A stretch of 64,000 nt of DNA from Henningerozyma blattae CBS 6284 (lineage: Eukaryota > Ascomycota > Saccharomycetes > Saccharomycetales > Saccharomycetaceae), in NCBI RefSeq assembly GCF_000315915.1, contig NC_020187.1, forward strand, positions 806,001 through 870,000. Direction: 5' to 3'. Made by a program: the position numbers and the translations under genes. Each line of letters starts with the position of its first letter. Within the stretch, counting starts at the first letter, position 1. The notes beneath the pieces were generated by a model that was not told the DNA's origin, made no database searches, and saw nothing but the letters and a program-made list of their open reading frames with translations. Positions 1 to 11,700 of the stretch are shown here, piece after piece.

Positions 1-177
1 GCCGAAAGCGTTGAAATTTCGTAAGCATCAAAAAATCGCGTCTATAATATTATATATTATTATATATTATGCTATTATCATTAAGTTGTTGAAAAGTGGG
101 TATAATTTTGTATGCATCAGTTACTTAATATAGAGAGATATCAATGTTATGTAAGGATTTTAAAGAAGAATGACTTT

Positions 178-2193
178 TTACTTATGAACATGCTGTGTGA
201 ATTTTTCAAAAGGTAGGTCTTGGGTTCCCAATTCAACACTTTCTTCTTCAGTTAATGGAATTAATTTGGACTTGAAGAACCGATCTTGTGATTTACCTAC
301 CATTGTGTAGATGAATCGTGGCTTAGGGTACCTTTCTACACTTTTAATGATTGTCATAGCCATATCTTTGGCCTTTACTGTATCGTCAGTCTCTTCTGTG
401 TATCGTACCATGATAAACACACCTCCATCGACAAAGAGAGAATGAGAATCTGTTGCAAATCTAGCATCCAATGGTATTAAATCTGTCTTACCCTTGATAG
501 ATTTATCATTGGGGAATTTGATCATCAATGGGTTACATGTGAAAAGACAATTGCTTGTACTAGAATTATATAAATAGTGCGCTAACAAGATGTGCTCATC
601 AGGCGAAGTATTTCTCTTAAGTAAGATCGTAGATCGTTGCAATTGATAAAATAATTTCAAATCTCGATCTGATAATGTGGGTAAGTTTTTCTCGTACATA
701 TCAATTTCAGCAGCGAGATATTCACTCATTGTAGATGTATCATAAATAGTCTTTAATAAAATTTGTTGTGCAAATTTCTTCAATAAGAATGGAATTTCGA
801 TTTCTATATGGAATCCGTTTTTCCATGGTTGTATTAATTTAAATGGAATTGTCACGATTTTGATATAGCTTTGATCATCCTTATAATAATGCAATTGGAA
901 TTGGATTGTCTGTAGTGTGCCCGAATGAACTTCAAACTCACACGGAATTACAAAATTTTTTGGATTCAATACTAGTGGTTTATTAAATTTCCATTTCATT
1001 TCATTAATTCTTTCATTCTTTGTCTTGGTAGGTTGGAATTTAATATCAGCTATCAAATTATTTTTGAAAACAATTCCAGAAGTTGATAATATTTTTAAAG
1101 ATGCTAATTCTAATGCAAATTCATTCCTTAATTTTATATAATTTCTCCAAGACTCAGTAAATTTTTCATCATTAAATGAATCAAATTGAGTTATTGACAT
1201 GGAAGAAGTTAATAATGATTTCCATTCTAACAAACCAGTTTGATCTAATGAAGAGATAAAAAAATCAAAACAAATGTTGTCTAAACAATATGCATTAAAT
1301 TCTTCGTAAAACGTAGTAGTTTTGATAAAATATTTGTCCCTTCCTGAATCCAATTGATCATGACTTCTAATTGGCTTCTTTATATCAGTAGAAGCAACCT
1401 TTCCTGGTCCTATAGTACATGGACCTGACAAGAAAGACATGATATGAGTATTACAATTTTTATGTGGCGATAGTACACTAGCTAAAAATAGTGCTAATCC
1501 AGTAGCTCGTTTAGGTCTTTTCTTTGCCCTCGCTGTTTCCTTTTTAGCAAATGGTTTCAAAGTTTTTATCTTTCTTGTAAAAGTAATTTTAGAATCAAAC
1601 CAAGCTGCCCCAACAGTAATATGCTTTAGGAAAAATTCATCATCTAAATTTTTGACAGCTTTTTCAATCTTACTTTGTTCAATGGAAAAAGGCACTGTCT
1701 TTCCACTTGAAAGATTTATTACAACATTTCCCTTTGGCTCTATAGTAATCAAAGCATATTTCCCTTCTGGTAAAGCCTCAGGATTATTTAAAACTAATTT
1801 CAATGTCTCCAATTCAATTTCATTGGTAAGACAATCAATGACAAAGATTGATCTTTTCTCCCTAATATGTGTACTATTAGTTTTTGATCTAGAAACAAGC
1901 TCTGCTGTATACGAATTTGGTAAGTTTAAATCCTGTAATTTAGCTTCTGTTCCAATAGAGTTCTTGGATTGACAAAACTCACAAACCCAGTTATATTGAT
2001 GAGATGTACCTTCAATATTCTGGAAATTATGGAAAGTTGATGAACAATTTTCACATTTAATTATGGCGAAACTTGTCTTTTCAATAAAATCATCTTCCTC
2101 TTTGATAAACGGTTGAAAGATGCAATGAATATTCTTCGAAGAATCATAACTCATTAAAACTTCATCTTGAAATTGTTCAATTTGTATAGGCAT
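178..2193 (-). CDS. NEL1: Sec23-like Sar1 GTPase-activating protein Nel1
   Basis: 671 residues, recognised as the Sec23 paralogue Nel1 (YHR035W). Nel1 stimulates GTP hydrolysis by Sar1 but, unlike Sec23, is not a stable part of the COPII coat. An N-terminal zinc ribbon has Cys47, Cys50, Cys71 and Cys74. A trunk-like region, beta-sandwich and helical part follow, and the C-terminal gelsolin-like part carries the stretch SQDRFFKSK. Arg638 in this stretch is in the place of the Sec23 arginine finger. A basic insert lies around residues 215-230. The start is the first ATG, after an AT-rich leader. The neighbour MHR1 is divergent. Being Nel1 rather than Sec23 rests on synteny and on its distance from the highly conserved Sec23 sequence. 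Confidence 0.85.
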   Translation of the reverse strand: MPIQIEQFQDEVLMSYDSSKNIHCIFQPFIKEEDDFIEKTSFAIIKCENCSSTFHNFQNIEGTSHQYNWVCEFCQSKNSIGTEAKLQDLNLPNSYTAELVSRSKTNSTHIREKRSIFVIDCLTNEIELETLKLVLNNPEALPEGKYALITIEPKGNVVINLSSGKTVPFSIEQSKIEKAVKNLDDEFFLKHITVGAAWFDSKITFTRKIKTLKPFAKKETARAKKRPKRATGLALFLASVLSPHKNCNTHIMSFLSGPCTIGPGKVASTDIKKPIRSHDQLDSGRDKYFIKTTTFYEEFNAYCLDNICFDFFISSLDQTGLLEWKSLLTSSMSITQFDSFNDEKFTESWRNYIKLRNEFALELASLKILSTSGIVFKNNLIADIKFQPTKTKNERINEMKWKFNKPLVLNPKNFVIPCEFEVHSGTLQTIQFQLHYYKDDQSYIKIVTIPFKLIQPWKNGFHIEIEIPFLLKKFAQQILLKTIYDTSTMSEYLAAEIDMYEKNLPTLSDRDLKLFYQLQRSTILLKRNTSPDEHILLAHYLYNSSTSNCLFTCNPLMIKFPNDKSIKGKTDLIPLDARFATDSHSLFVDGGVFIMVRYTEETDDTVKAKDMAMTIIKSVERYPKPRFIYTMVGKSQDRFFKSKLIPLTEEESVELGTQDLPFEKFTQHVHK

Positions 2194-3045
2194 TTTCTTT
2201 TAATTTTCATAGACAAATAAAATATATGAAAAATCGGTATTACTTTGTCAGCTTTCAGGATTTCTTCGAACGGCTAGACACAGTATCAATAAAAAATTGC
2301 TTGTTTTAAATATAAGATGTATAGTCCAAACAAATTAATAAGAATCAATCTCAAAAATATTTTGCATATTTCGTTGGCTCATTCCATTTTATATTTTACT
2401 ACTGGGGAAAAACGATCACATTCTTAATAAATCTCCTTTGACCGAATAGAATTTGGAATTTTTTTGATCAAATACATTTCGTACTAAAATAAGGTATTAA
2501 TAATTATATAGTGTATTTAAAAGTAAAAGAAATATATATTTATTTAGAAGTATATCATTCTATATTTTTTTAATTTACTTCTAATATTAAAACTATATTA
2601 AAATTAGTTATAGTCTATCCACGGCGCTACCACAATTACTCTTTCAACCCTTTTTCTTTCAATTGAAATGGAATAGATATTTTCAAACTAAAAAACTTTT
2701 CTTATAAAATAAAGATTAAGTTTAACGTGAACATTTTAAATAGATAATTCAAAATATCTCAACAAACAATTGCTAACGCATTCTTTTATATTTTAATTAA
2801 GACACTTGTATATTTTAACTTTACATACTATACTGTATAATAATTTTGCCAATATCTTAGTTCCGAAGTTTGAAATTCGAAATTCAAACTAAATAAAACA
2901 TTTATTAAAAGAACCCTATATTTCTAATAAGAAAAGATAATATTAAAAGTTCAGTAAAAGAATCAGCATAAGATACTATAAGTTATATTTATCTCATATT
3001 GAACTATTGCATTGCAGGAATTTTTTTTAACTTTAAAAGTTAATC
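2194..3045. other. Divergent NEL1/MHR1 intergenic region
   Basis: About 850 bases of AT-rich DNA hold the promoters of both divergent genes. I see no RNA gene, no long repeat and no convincing coding sequence. Imperfect palindromic GAAATTC-type motifs occur near 2870-2890. Confidence 0.6.
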
Positions 3046-3834
3046 ATGTCAAAATTAAATGTTAATATTAATAAAGCCACATCAAGATTTCGTACTGCCA
3101 AATGGTTGCAAAAGGCAGGATATGCACCACAAGTGTTTATATTCCGTAATCTGGAGTCTGGACAGATTCTATACTCGCAAGTACCAGTATTTTCACAAAG
3201 ACAAATCAATGATCAATTTCTTAGACCAAATTGGGACAATAAAAAGCCTCCATTAAGAAGAGATATTTGGAAATGTATGTGTGTAATTGATTTACCAACT
3301 TATGATGTAGGAATAAAATTATTCCAAGATTTGAAACGATTAAGATATTTACGTGATGTTACATTTAAAAAAGAAACTGATGCAATGAGAAAGAAAAATG
3401 AATATGGTAGAATATGGTATAGAGGCCTATATAGACCTACTTATTCGCAAGAAGCTGTTGCAGATCTAATTGAATCATTAACTAAGATACGAGATGATAA
3501 GACAATAAGCAAAGTGGGTGACAAAATAAAGATCCATTGGGAGGATCAATGGAGAATGGGTGATAAGAAAAAATATTGGGAACCAGAGTTGCCACATGTT
3601 AAGCATGAGATGATACCTAAATTAGGGAATGCTCACAGAGATGAAAGTGTTATATTAAAGATATTAGGTGATAAGGCTAAATTGGCATTCTCTAAAGAAA
3701 CTACTCCATCTGTTAACGAGAACAATAACACTTCTTCTATTGAGGAAAATATTGGTACTTCAACTTTTGTTGAAGAAAATGATACTGCCTCATCTAAAGT
3801 AGAAGGGAAACGAAAAATATTTGGTATATTCTAA
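3046..3834 (+). CDS. MHR1: Mitochondrial recombinase / large ribosomal subunit protein Mhr1 (mL67)
   Basis: 262 residues, matching Mhr1 (YDR296W). In yeast mitochondria Mhr1 acts in homologous pairing and mtDNA partitioning and is also a protein of the large mitoribosome subunit (mL67). Family signatures are the N-terminal SRFRTAKWLQKAG region, the FRNLESGQILYSQ stretch, RPNWDNKKPPLRRDIWKCM, and YRPTYSQEAVADL. The core ends near residue 220. The last 40 residues are a Ser/Thr/Glu-rich tail, making the protein longer than the roughly 226-residue S. cerevisiae form. It lies upstream of ATP5, as in S. cerevisiae, but SUR2, which separates them there, is absent. Confidence 0.93.
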   Translation: MSKLNVNINKATSRFRTAKWLQKAGYAPQVFIFRNLESGQILYSQVPVFSQRQINDQFLRPNWDNKKPPLRRDIWKCMCVIDLPTYDVGIKLFQDLKRLRYLRDVTFKKETDAMRKKNEYGRIWYRGLYRPTYSQEAVADLIESLTKIRDDKTISKVGDKIKIHWEDQWRMGDKKKYWEPELPHVKHEMIPKLGNAHRDESVILKILGDKAKLAFSKETTPSVNENNNTSSIEENIGTSTFVEENDTASSKVEGKRKIFGIF

Positions 3835-4220
3835 TTCATCGTATAATAATATAAATAACGTGTAAATAAATAATACAAAAAAACAGATAATAGATACTTT
3901 CCAAAGCTTAAAGTGACACCAAAGATAACTAAATATTTCTGAAGGTAAAAAGTGCCTCCCATATATGAAAGTTTATCTAATTTGTTTAATATCCAGAATT
4001 TAGTTTAAATTTATATAAATCATTACAAATCGATATAAATCATTTAAATTCATTGAACAATAATGTACTATAGGATAGATAATAATAGAATAATATTTAC
4101 GGGACAGATCAACAAAGATCAACTGTAACATATGTTTAGTGTTTAGAAACATATGCATGTTGGGTTAAATTTGAATATGAATAACATTTGACGGGATGAT
4201 AGTGATTCTCGGCAGTATAT
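3835..4220. other. Convergent MHR1/ATP5 intergenic region
   Basis: About 386 bases between two convergent 3' ends. In S. cerevisiae this interval contains SUR2 (YDR297W). I find no SUR2 reading frame or recognisable relic, only AT-rich DNA. Confidence 0.6.
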
Positions 4221-4844
4221 CTACAAGTCTTCTTCTAATAATTTATTCAATCTTTGGATCTTGGTAGCAAGACTCAAATCAACAGTCTTATCACCAACTT
4301 CAACGATCAAACCACCTTTAATATCTGGCTTGATGACGTTTTCTAATCTTAAAGTCTTGCCTTGGCCAACCAATTCAGAGCTTGCAATTGATTTTTCCAA
4401 TCTTTTAAAGATTTTAGAGTCTAATTTAACTGATGAAGTAACGGTACCTTTAACAATACCATTGTAAGCATCGGCCAATATAGAGAATTGATTAGAAATT
4501 TTTGGTAAAATACTTAATCTATTGTTTTCAGCCAAAATAGATAACATGTTTGAAACGGTCTTATCTACAGGGCTCGAGGATTTAACCAAGACATTAACAA
4601 TGTCTGTTCTATCTTCTGCAGATAGAGCCGGAGTGTTTAAGATGTCTTGAACTTTCTTATCAGTTTCAACAACATTGGCTAAAGAACTTAAAGATTTAGC
4701 AGCAGCATTAATATCAGAATCTTTAGCAGCAGCTGTAAATAATGCTGTGGCATAAGTACCATCAATACCAAATAATTTAACTGGCACTTTAACGGAAGAT
4801 TTTGAGGCAGTCGAAGCTGCTCTAATAAAGGTGGTTCTAAACAT
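4221..4844 (-). CDS. ATP5: ATP synthase subunit 5 (OSCP)
   Basis: 207 residues, the oligomycin-sensitivity-conferring protein (YDR298C). It joins the F1 head of mitochondrial ATP synthase to the peripheral stalk. The first roughly 20 residues are basic and Ser/Ala/Thr-rich with no acidic residue, as expected of a matrix-targeting presequence. The remainder is the delta/OSCP fold: the N-terminal helical domain runs to about residue 120, and the C-terminal part has GKTLRLENVIKPDIKGG and ends in IQRLNKLLEEDL. Length is as expected. Codons look more biased than those of the neighbours, fitting high expression. Confidence 0.95.
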   Translation of the reverse strand: MFRTTFIRAASTASKSSVKVPVKLFGIDGTYATALFTAAAKDSDINAAAKSLSSLANVVETDKKVQDILNTPALSAEDRTDIVNVLVKSSSPVDKTVSNMLSILAENNRLSILPKISNQFSILADAYNGIVKGTVTSSVKLDSKIFKRLEKSIASSELVGQGKTLRLENVIKPDIKGGLIVEVGDKTVDLSLATKIQRLNKLLEEDL

Positions 4845-5571
4845 TAAGGGAGAGGTGGGAAAAGTTGGAATAGAGGCAAAATAAACTTGATCAAAACAGT
4901 CTTTGCAAAGCTCAAAATTTGCTTTTCTTTAAATAGAGTCTAGTGTGCTTTTAAAGGAGGATTCTAGCTAGATTGTTTTGCTTATATCTTCTTGTTTTAT
5001 GGTGCAGATCTCGTATAGTTTTATTCTTTTTATTTTATCCCAACAACAACGATTTCTCCTTCTTCGGTCTCCGAAAAATACAGTGACGCAAATGTTGACA
5101 AAATAATGAGAATAATAATATGCATTAAGAAATCAAGATAAATAAGATAAAGGTTATGAGAATTAGAGTATTTTTGTAAGGTTCGAAAATTTGTACTTTA
5201 TAATGCAATAAAATGGAGGGAGTATTTAAGTCATGTTAGTTTTTTTTGTTTTTATATCTTTTTTAGCTGTTGCTGAGACGCTCGCTAAAAGGGAAAGGAA
5301 TTAAAAACCTATTTAAAAGGTTCGAATATAATACTGTATAAAGTATGATTGGAATTATAAGTATTTTAAAATAACAATGTTTTTTTTTATTTTGTATATT
5401 CTAAGGTGTTTTTTTTCCATTCTTATAAATTCGCAAGAGTGAAAATTTATTAATGAAAAATTAGTGTATTATATTTAGCTTAATATACCCCTATAACTTT
5501 GTTTCTTTATTATTTCCAGTATTGTCTTCCGATAAAATACATATTCATACACTAACTGCCAATTATTAATC
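4845..5571. other. Divergent ATP5/PIH1 intergenic region
   Basis: About 730 bases with promoters for both genes. BFR2, PRO1 and CFT1, which follow ATP5 in S. cerevisiae, are missing from this interval. Long T-runs occur around 5240 and 5380. No RNA gene was recognised. Confidence 0.55.
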
Positions 5572-6717
5572 ATGAATTTTTTATTGAGACCAATATCTAC
5601 TACTTCAAAGAGCCATGATCGTATCATAGATAATCAAATAAACGAAAAAAATAATACAAATGCAATCATATCTACTGAACCAACGCCGTTGTTTGTCATC
5701 AAGTCGAAGGTTCAATCATCTGATAACAGGCCTAATACTTTTACATTTCCTATTTTACAAGATAAAAAGATATTTATTAATGTCTGTTGTGCAGATGAAA
5801 TACCAAAACCTGATGTGGACTTTAATCCAAATATAGTGTATCCTTTGATTATGAATAATAAATGGGAAATCCCAATTGTAACAACATCGATTAGAAATGA
5901 TACTGATAAAAAAGGTAACCTCTGTTATGTTTGTGATTGTTGTATAAATACAGCTTGTGCTGATTGGATTAGCAAGGACCTGCAATTACGTGAGATATTA
6001 AATGAATGGTGTTTAGAATCCTGCGAATTGAGAGAAGTAATCGAAATCTCAAGAGATAATATAGCTTTCCCTAAGATGAAAAAAAAAGGTAATAAAATAC
6101 CTACCCTAGAAATTTTAAGTGAAGATTTAACTCAAAATTTAAATATCCAAGGTCAACAGATTTTAAATGCTGAAAAAGACGATCCCTCTTCAATACTTAC
6201 AATGAAACGAGATTTATTAAGAAAAGAAGAAGAGGAAACTTCCACTTTGCTTGGAAGCAACACCGAAGAATTACCTCCTTTATTTCCAACTCATAAACGT
6301 AATATTGCCTCTACAGATGATGCAAATAAAGATAATAAATCGAAAAAAAACCCTTTAATTCAAGAAATTAACCAACTTTCCATTAATGATAAAGATAGAC
6401 CTGTTAAAAAATTGAAAAATCCAACAATCATTAAAGAAGACGTAATTTTTGATGTTCAAATGAGAAAGACCAAAAATACAGATGTTTATAAACTAAGAAT
6501 TGAAATTAAGTCGGATCAAATAACTTCTGGTTTAGATCTGTCATTATCATATGAACCCAAAAATAATCAATTATTACTAAAAAATTTAAATACTCAAATA
6601 TTTAATGAAAACATTTTGAAGATTCCATTACCAAATATTTTCGATAATAAAGATAACAAAATAATTTGGAAATGCTTTTACACCAAAAAGGATCACAAAT
6701 TAATTATTTTCATTTAA
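5572..6717 (+). CDS. PIH1: R2TP complex subunit Pih1
   Basis: 381 residues, recognised as Pih1 (YHR034C). Pih1 works with Tah1, Rvb1 and Rvb2 in the R2TP co-chaperone, which helps Hsp90 assemble box C/D snoRNPs and PIKK kinases. The N-terminal PIH domain covers about residues 40-180, with FINVCCADEIPKP and YPLIMNNKWEIPIV. A charged linker at about 180-290 includes the polar stretch KKNPLIQEINQLSINDKDRP. A CS-like beta domain forms the last 90 residues. It is somewhat longer than the S. cerevisiae protein, mainly in the linker. It is the first clear member of the YHR sister block placed among YDR genes. Confidence 0.88.
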   Translation: MNFLLRPISTTSKSHDRIIDNQINEKNNTNAIISTEPTPLFVIKSKVQSSDNRPNTFTFPILQDKKIFINVCCADEIPKPDVDFNPNIVYPLIMNNKWEIPIVTTSIRNDTDKKGNLCYVCDCCINTACADWISKDLQLREILNEWCLESCELREVIEISRDNIAFPKMKKKGNKIPTLEILSEDLTQNLNIQGQQILNAEKDDPSSILTMKRDLLRKEEEETSTLLGSNTEELPPLFPTHKRNIASTDDANKDNKSKKNPLIQEINQLSINDKDRPVKKLKNPTIIKEDVIFDVQMRKTKNTDVYKLRIEIKSDQITSGLDLSLSYEPKNNQLLLKNLNTQIFNENILKIPLPNIFDNKDNKIIWKCFYTKKDHKLIIFI

Positions 6718-6985
6718 GCATATGGATCTCGACGCAATTTTACATTTGTATTGAATTCTTAGTCACGTTGATAGATCAATAGATATTAAATTTAAATCTC
6801 ATTTTCTGTTTTTTTAAAATAATGAGATATTTTATACTCGTTTTTTTATTTTTCTTTTTTATGTTAATTATAGTATATTATTTTTTTTAGCTATATAGAA
6901 AAACAAACACGATATCTAAAAATACTAATATTTTAAATGAATCAATATCAAAATATATATAAAGCATTCTAGAGATTAACAAGAG

Positions 6986-7654
6986 ATGGCCAAGAAAAAG
7001 GGCAATAAAAATGGAAACCCTCAAAATGTTAAAGTTTTGCCTGATACATCAAAACGTAATATAAATTCACAAAATTTAAAACCAAATAAAGAAACTAATA
7101 ATACTAATATTAAAAAATCAATTTTAAACACACCATTCCATTTGATTATTCTTTTATTCTTATACACTACACAACGCCATAAATTTGATGAAGAATTGCT
7201 TCTATATCTATTAATTCCGTTACAAATCATTTATACCATTTTCCAGTTTAGTTCTAATTTTTCAAATAGTAATAATTCCAAAAAGATTTCAAAGAGAACT
7301 ATTAACTTGACTTTAATTTTAGTAGTCCCTATAACTATGGTATTTGCTGCTATTCCAATTGGTTTATTGGTTATACTGTTTGGTGGCCCAATATTAGAAA
7401 ACTATAAAAAGACAATTCTGTTATCATTAAATCTAAGTAATCTTTTATTACCAATCATATACTTATCCTTTAATAAACAAATAAGTATTGATATTGGTAA
7501 GCAATATGCCGTGAGTATATTTCTTGGCTGTTGGTTAAGTAGTATTGTAATTCCATTGGATTGGGATAGACCATGGCAAATGTATCCAGTTCCATTAATG
7601 GTTGGTGGTTATTTAGGTTCTATATTATCATATGTATTAACTGATTTTTTTTAA
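6986..7654 (+). CDS. GPI11: GPI-anchor ethanolamine-phosphate transfer subunit Gpi11 (PIG-F family)
   Basis: 222 residues, an ER multispanning protein matching Gpi11 (YDR302W, PIG-F). It partners Gpi7 and Gpi13 in adding ethanolamine phosphate to the GPI precursor in the ER lumen. The first 45 residues are polar and Lys/Asn-rich. About six hydrophobic segments follow. The most conserved part is C-terminal: GCWLSSIVIPLDWDRPWQ followed by YPVPLMVGGYLGS, typical of PIG-F. Its 3' end is about 50 bases from the convergent AIM24-like gene. Confidence 0.9.
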   Translation: MAKKKGNKNGNPQNVKVLPDTSKRNINSQNLKPNKETNNTNIKKSILNTPFHLIILLFLYTTQRHKFDEELLLYLLIPLQIIYTIFQFSSNFSNSNNSKKISKRTINLTLILVVPITMVFAAIPIGLLVILFGGPILENYKKTILLSLNLSNLLLPIIYLSFNKQISIDIGKQYAVSIFLGCWLSSIVIPLDWDRPWQMYPVPLMVGGYLGSILSYVLTDFF

Positions 7655-7704
7655 AAATATTAACAATTAGGAATATTATTATTGAGAATATTAAATATAT
7701 TTTT

Positions 7705-8394
7705 CTAAATAGAATTTTGTAGGTATATATTACCAGGTCCACTTGCTTTTATAAATTCATTTTTATTTCCAAAGAAATATCCCTTTTTAAATATTTGTTC
7801 CCTTAGACTTACTTTAGGCTTATCATTTATTTGTAACGTCAAAGTATCATCATAGGCAAGAACACATTCAGCTCTAATAGTTATTGATTCATCTTCTTTT
7901 AATGTTTTGGCAAAAATGTTATCGCTCCCCTTAATTACGAGAACGCCAAACCCAGTAATTTTCTTGATATCATGATTTAAAGTTAAATCACCAGAATAAT
8001 AAATTACTGAATTCTTTAAATCTGGAACTACTAGACCATTTGAAGATGTATCTAAATTAATGACTTTCAATGATTCTTTATTATTTGTGAGTGATAATAT
8101 TAAGTTAACAGGGTTATTATTTGTGTGAAACTCCGTTAGATTTGAATCTTTTAAGTTGGATAAGTAAAGTCCAGGCATATCTTTTTTGGAAATATCTAGC
8201 ATAGATATATTTCTTAAATTGCCATATATTGTTGTAAATGAAGGAATATTTAACAAAATCATATTATGATAGCTTGTTAGTTTGGGTAATTGAATAAAGG
8301 GACCATTCCCACTACCAACTTCTTTTGAAGTAAAATTCTTTATTAAAGTTGTATATGTCCTTTTATATATGTTGCTAATGCCAGGTTTAACCAT
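7705..8394 (-). CDS. AIM24-domain mitochondrial protein (short form)
   Basis: 229 residues. The N-terminus (about residues 1-25) is basic, Thr/Ser-rich and almost free of acidic residues, as in mitochondrial presequences. The rest is beta-rich. The motifs GFGVLVIKGSDNIF (148-161) and SGPGNIYLQ (219-227) resemble the core of the AIM24 family, whose S. cerevisiae member is an inner-membrane protein linked to MICOS stability. S. cerevisiae Aim24 (YJR080C) is about 394 residues, so this is much shorter, and no such gene lies between GPI11 and RSC3 there. It could be a relocated, shortened AIM24 or a distinct paralogue. The family call is moderately sure; orthology is not. Confidence 0.5.
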   Translation of the reverse strand: MVKPGISNIYKRTYTTLIKNFTSKEVGSGNGPFIQLPKLTSYHNMILLNIPSFTTIYGNLRNISMLDISKKDMPGLYLSNLKDSNLTEFHTNNNPVNLILSLTNNKESLKVINLDTSSNGLVVPDLKNSVIYYSGDLTLNHDIKKITGFGVLVIKGSDNIFAKTLKEDESITIRAECVLAYDDTLTLQINDKPKVSLREQIFKKGYFFGNKNEFIKASGPGNIYLQNSI

Positions 8395-8707
8395 GATTTA
8401 TCTATTTCCTTGATTAAACTTGATTGGAATTTAATTTCAATAATTATTTCAATAATTATTTTCTACCATTATAATTTACTTAATTATATATATTAATTCT
8501 AATCTTTAAATTCGTAACAAGACCGAAATTCGAAATTACTTAACGAAATGTTTCTCATTTTTCAAATAATAAATGTTTAAAAGTGGCATTAATAATACAA
8601 AATAAAACTACATATAGAAAGTTGAATCATTCTATTTATCATTCGATAAATAGTTGGTAAATAGTTGGTAAATAGTAGATAATATACAAAAACTGCTAAT
8701 TTTTTTC
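8395..8707. other. Intergenic region, AIM24-like promoter and RSC3 3' flank
   Basis: About 310 AT-rich bases. Two short direct repeats are visible: a duplicated TTTCAATAATTA near 8440 and a tandem AAATAGTTGGT unit near 8650. Nothing else is recognised. Confidence 0.5.
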
Positions 8708-11700
8708 TTACCAAGAATATAACGAATCATACATCTCAGAAAGATTATTTTCATTCAATCCCCAAGTTGGCAAATCATTCAATTCTAATGAGTTTCGATC
8801 ATTATAGAGAGAAAGGTTCTTCAAAGAGTCAATTAAGTTACGTAATTTAGCATTGATCTTGACAAATGAATTTGTGTTGATGTTTTTTAACCCATTAGTA
8901 AATACTTGTAACTGGGATGGGCCTTCTTTATGTAAATTCATTAAATCACCTGAAAGACTTGGATTTGACGACTGCATCATATATGATAAGATTAACTGTA
9001 ATTTATTCAAATACTTTACAATTTTAGGGTTTTTCTTTGCAATCTTATTATTGTTATAATTTTGCAATAATAGATAAGTAGATTTAAAAATTGTAGAAAT
9101 CAATTTAGATTGATTTTTAATATGAATTAAATGATCTGAATCAATCGATGTTGGGTTTTCTGATGCTATTTGAATGATTGTTAAATTACGCTGGAATACT
9201 GACAATAAGATCAGGGATATGGTGTTTAAAGCCTTTAATAAACTTTTGAAGTATAGTATGGTATAACAATTGTGGTTAGATAATAATGTAAAGATATAGA
9301 TTAAAGTTTCTTCAATAAATTCAATTAGATGTGAAAAATTTTGAGTGTATTGCACATAATCTTTCATTTGTTCCCAATGTAAGAAGTTATAATAATTAAT
9401 ATACAGTAAGGAGTTACAATATATTAAGGAATCAGTTATATTGTGTATTATAACAGATGTAGATGTATTAGATTTCTTGGTAATATCATTTAGTTTTGAC
9501 TTATATTTTTCAGTTAATCTTTTCATCTTTCTAACCGATATTTGTTGAGTCTTGGAGCTTAAATATTTAACCAGCTCTATTTGAATATTGATCAAAGATA
9601 TATCATTCTTTAATAATGTATCAACGATTTTTAAATTAGAGAAATATTCCTTCTCGGATAGTAGTATTGGAGTTTCACCTTTAATTAAATGTCTTTGAGA
9701 ATAATTCTTGAATATAAAATTCCATAATAAGGTCTTTTCATACTGGTATCTATCATTTTCTTCAATTAATTTTTTATCTTTCTTTTTATCCAAGTTTTCA
9801 TCAGTAATAGGTTCAGATTCATTCTTCTCTGAATCGATATCAGTTTTTATTTCTTCTTGAGTATTTGATGTAGAATTTAAATTATTCAAATTATTGAATA
9901 TAGCCAAATTAATATCTTCATCTAAATCAAGTTCATTAGTTAACTTTGGTGGATTAATACCGCGTTTGGATTTATTTGTGAATAATTCTTCATTTAAAAT
10001 AGAAAAATTTTTATAATATTTTAATAAAGAAATAAATTTCAATTCTTCTAAATCAGTATATGAACAAGATTGTTTAGTTTTTCTAGTTAAATTTGTTTGA
10101 ATAATAGATAAATTAGTCTGTAAATTTGTACCAAATTCTAATAATTGTTGAAAAAGATTTTGATTCTCTCCAGAAATTGTCGATTGGAAATATAATGATT
10201 CCAAAAATATTAATAGCATCAAAGAAATTTGACCTAGTTGGGTTTGTTGTAGAAATGAAGTCTTTTCTAATTTGAAAGTTAGATTAGTTGTAGGATCGGA
10301 TTTAGAAGAGTCAAAGAGTTTATTAATGATATTAAGCATAGTGAATTTATTGAGCATTGGTAATAATGTGTCTAGTTCATCTAATGAATTGAAGCAAGCT
10401 TCGATAACAGATTTTAGAAATAACTTACTTGGTAATTTGATTAAATTATTATTATTTCGGATTGTCTTAACAGGCTCTTGGATCAATTGATTGACTTTTG
10501 AATCCGGTGAATTAGATAATAACTTCCATTGTAATAATTTATCTTTAAATTTAGATTTTAATAATTCTGTTAATTTATTGAAGAATTGTAATAAATTCCA
10601 ATCTCTAATTACTAAAAATTGCCAATTGAAAATTGTATTTGGAGTATCATAAATTTGAGTAATTAGAATCGGTAGAGAATTTGGTTCAGTATTTAATGCA
10701 AATTCAGGTTGAATATTTAAATTATTATTAGAATTTGGAGTCATTTGGAAAGTATGATCTTTTAATTTTTGATTAAAAAGAGTGAAAATGAATTTTCTAC
10801 TTTCGAAATCTAAAGCTGGATTTTCATAAGCATGTCTCATTCTAGTAGGTTCATTTATTTCTATTGAACCATTGACGTTATGTACATTAGCATTTATACT
10901 AGGGACAGCACTATTACCAGAAATCAATTTTTGTCTCTTATTAGCCTTTTTCTTGATAGATTTCAATCGATCATCATTTGTTAAAGAATTAATATTTCTA
11001 TCACCAGTTGACGAAGTATCTTCTTCAGATTCTGCTATTCTCTTTTTATTATCTTTTTCATCCATATCATCAATAGTGTTATCCCCTTCACTTTCAGAAA
11101 GGCTTTCGGCATGATCTTGTGGGTAACCAGAATGATGAGACATTTTAATTGAAATTGCGTAATCTTCCAAATCTCCAAGGCGACCCTTAAGAAACTCTAA
11201 TTCCTGCTTCAATACTTCATCCTGTGTATGAGGAGAAGTCAATAGATCATATGCTGTGTTATCGCCCAACCAGTTCATATAAACCAAGCTATTCAAATAC
11301 CCCTGTGGATCGGAAGGATCTAAAGTTTCAGTTCCATTTAGTAACTGCAATCTGGTATTATATCCTGCAATCTGACTCATAGAAGCTACATCTGGTGACA
11401 AGTTTCTAAATGCCTGAGGTACACGCAGAGTTGTTGTGACGTTGTTGCTTATATTTTGGTTATTCGATGAAATATTCATCTGACCATTATTAGTTGACAT
11501 TGGAGCCGCAATAATTGTCAATGGATTTGAACTTGATGCTGTATTGGCAACGATCTGGTTAGCATTGAGTGGTGAGATGTTCATACCTGATGGGTTAGAG
11601 CCATTCATATGTAATGGTATAGCATGATTAGAAACACCGAATGTACCTAAAACAGCACCATGGGCGCCAGGAACTGTCGCAGTAGTAAAGATTGGACCCG

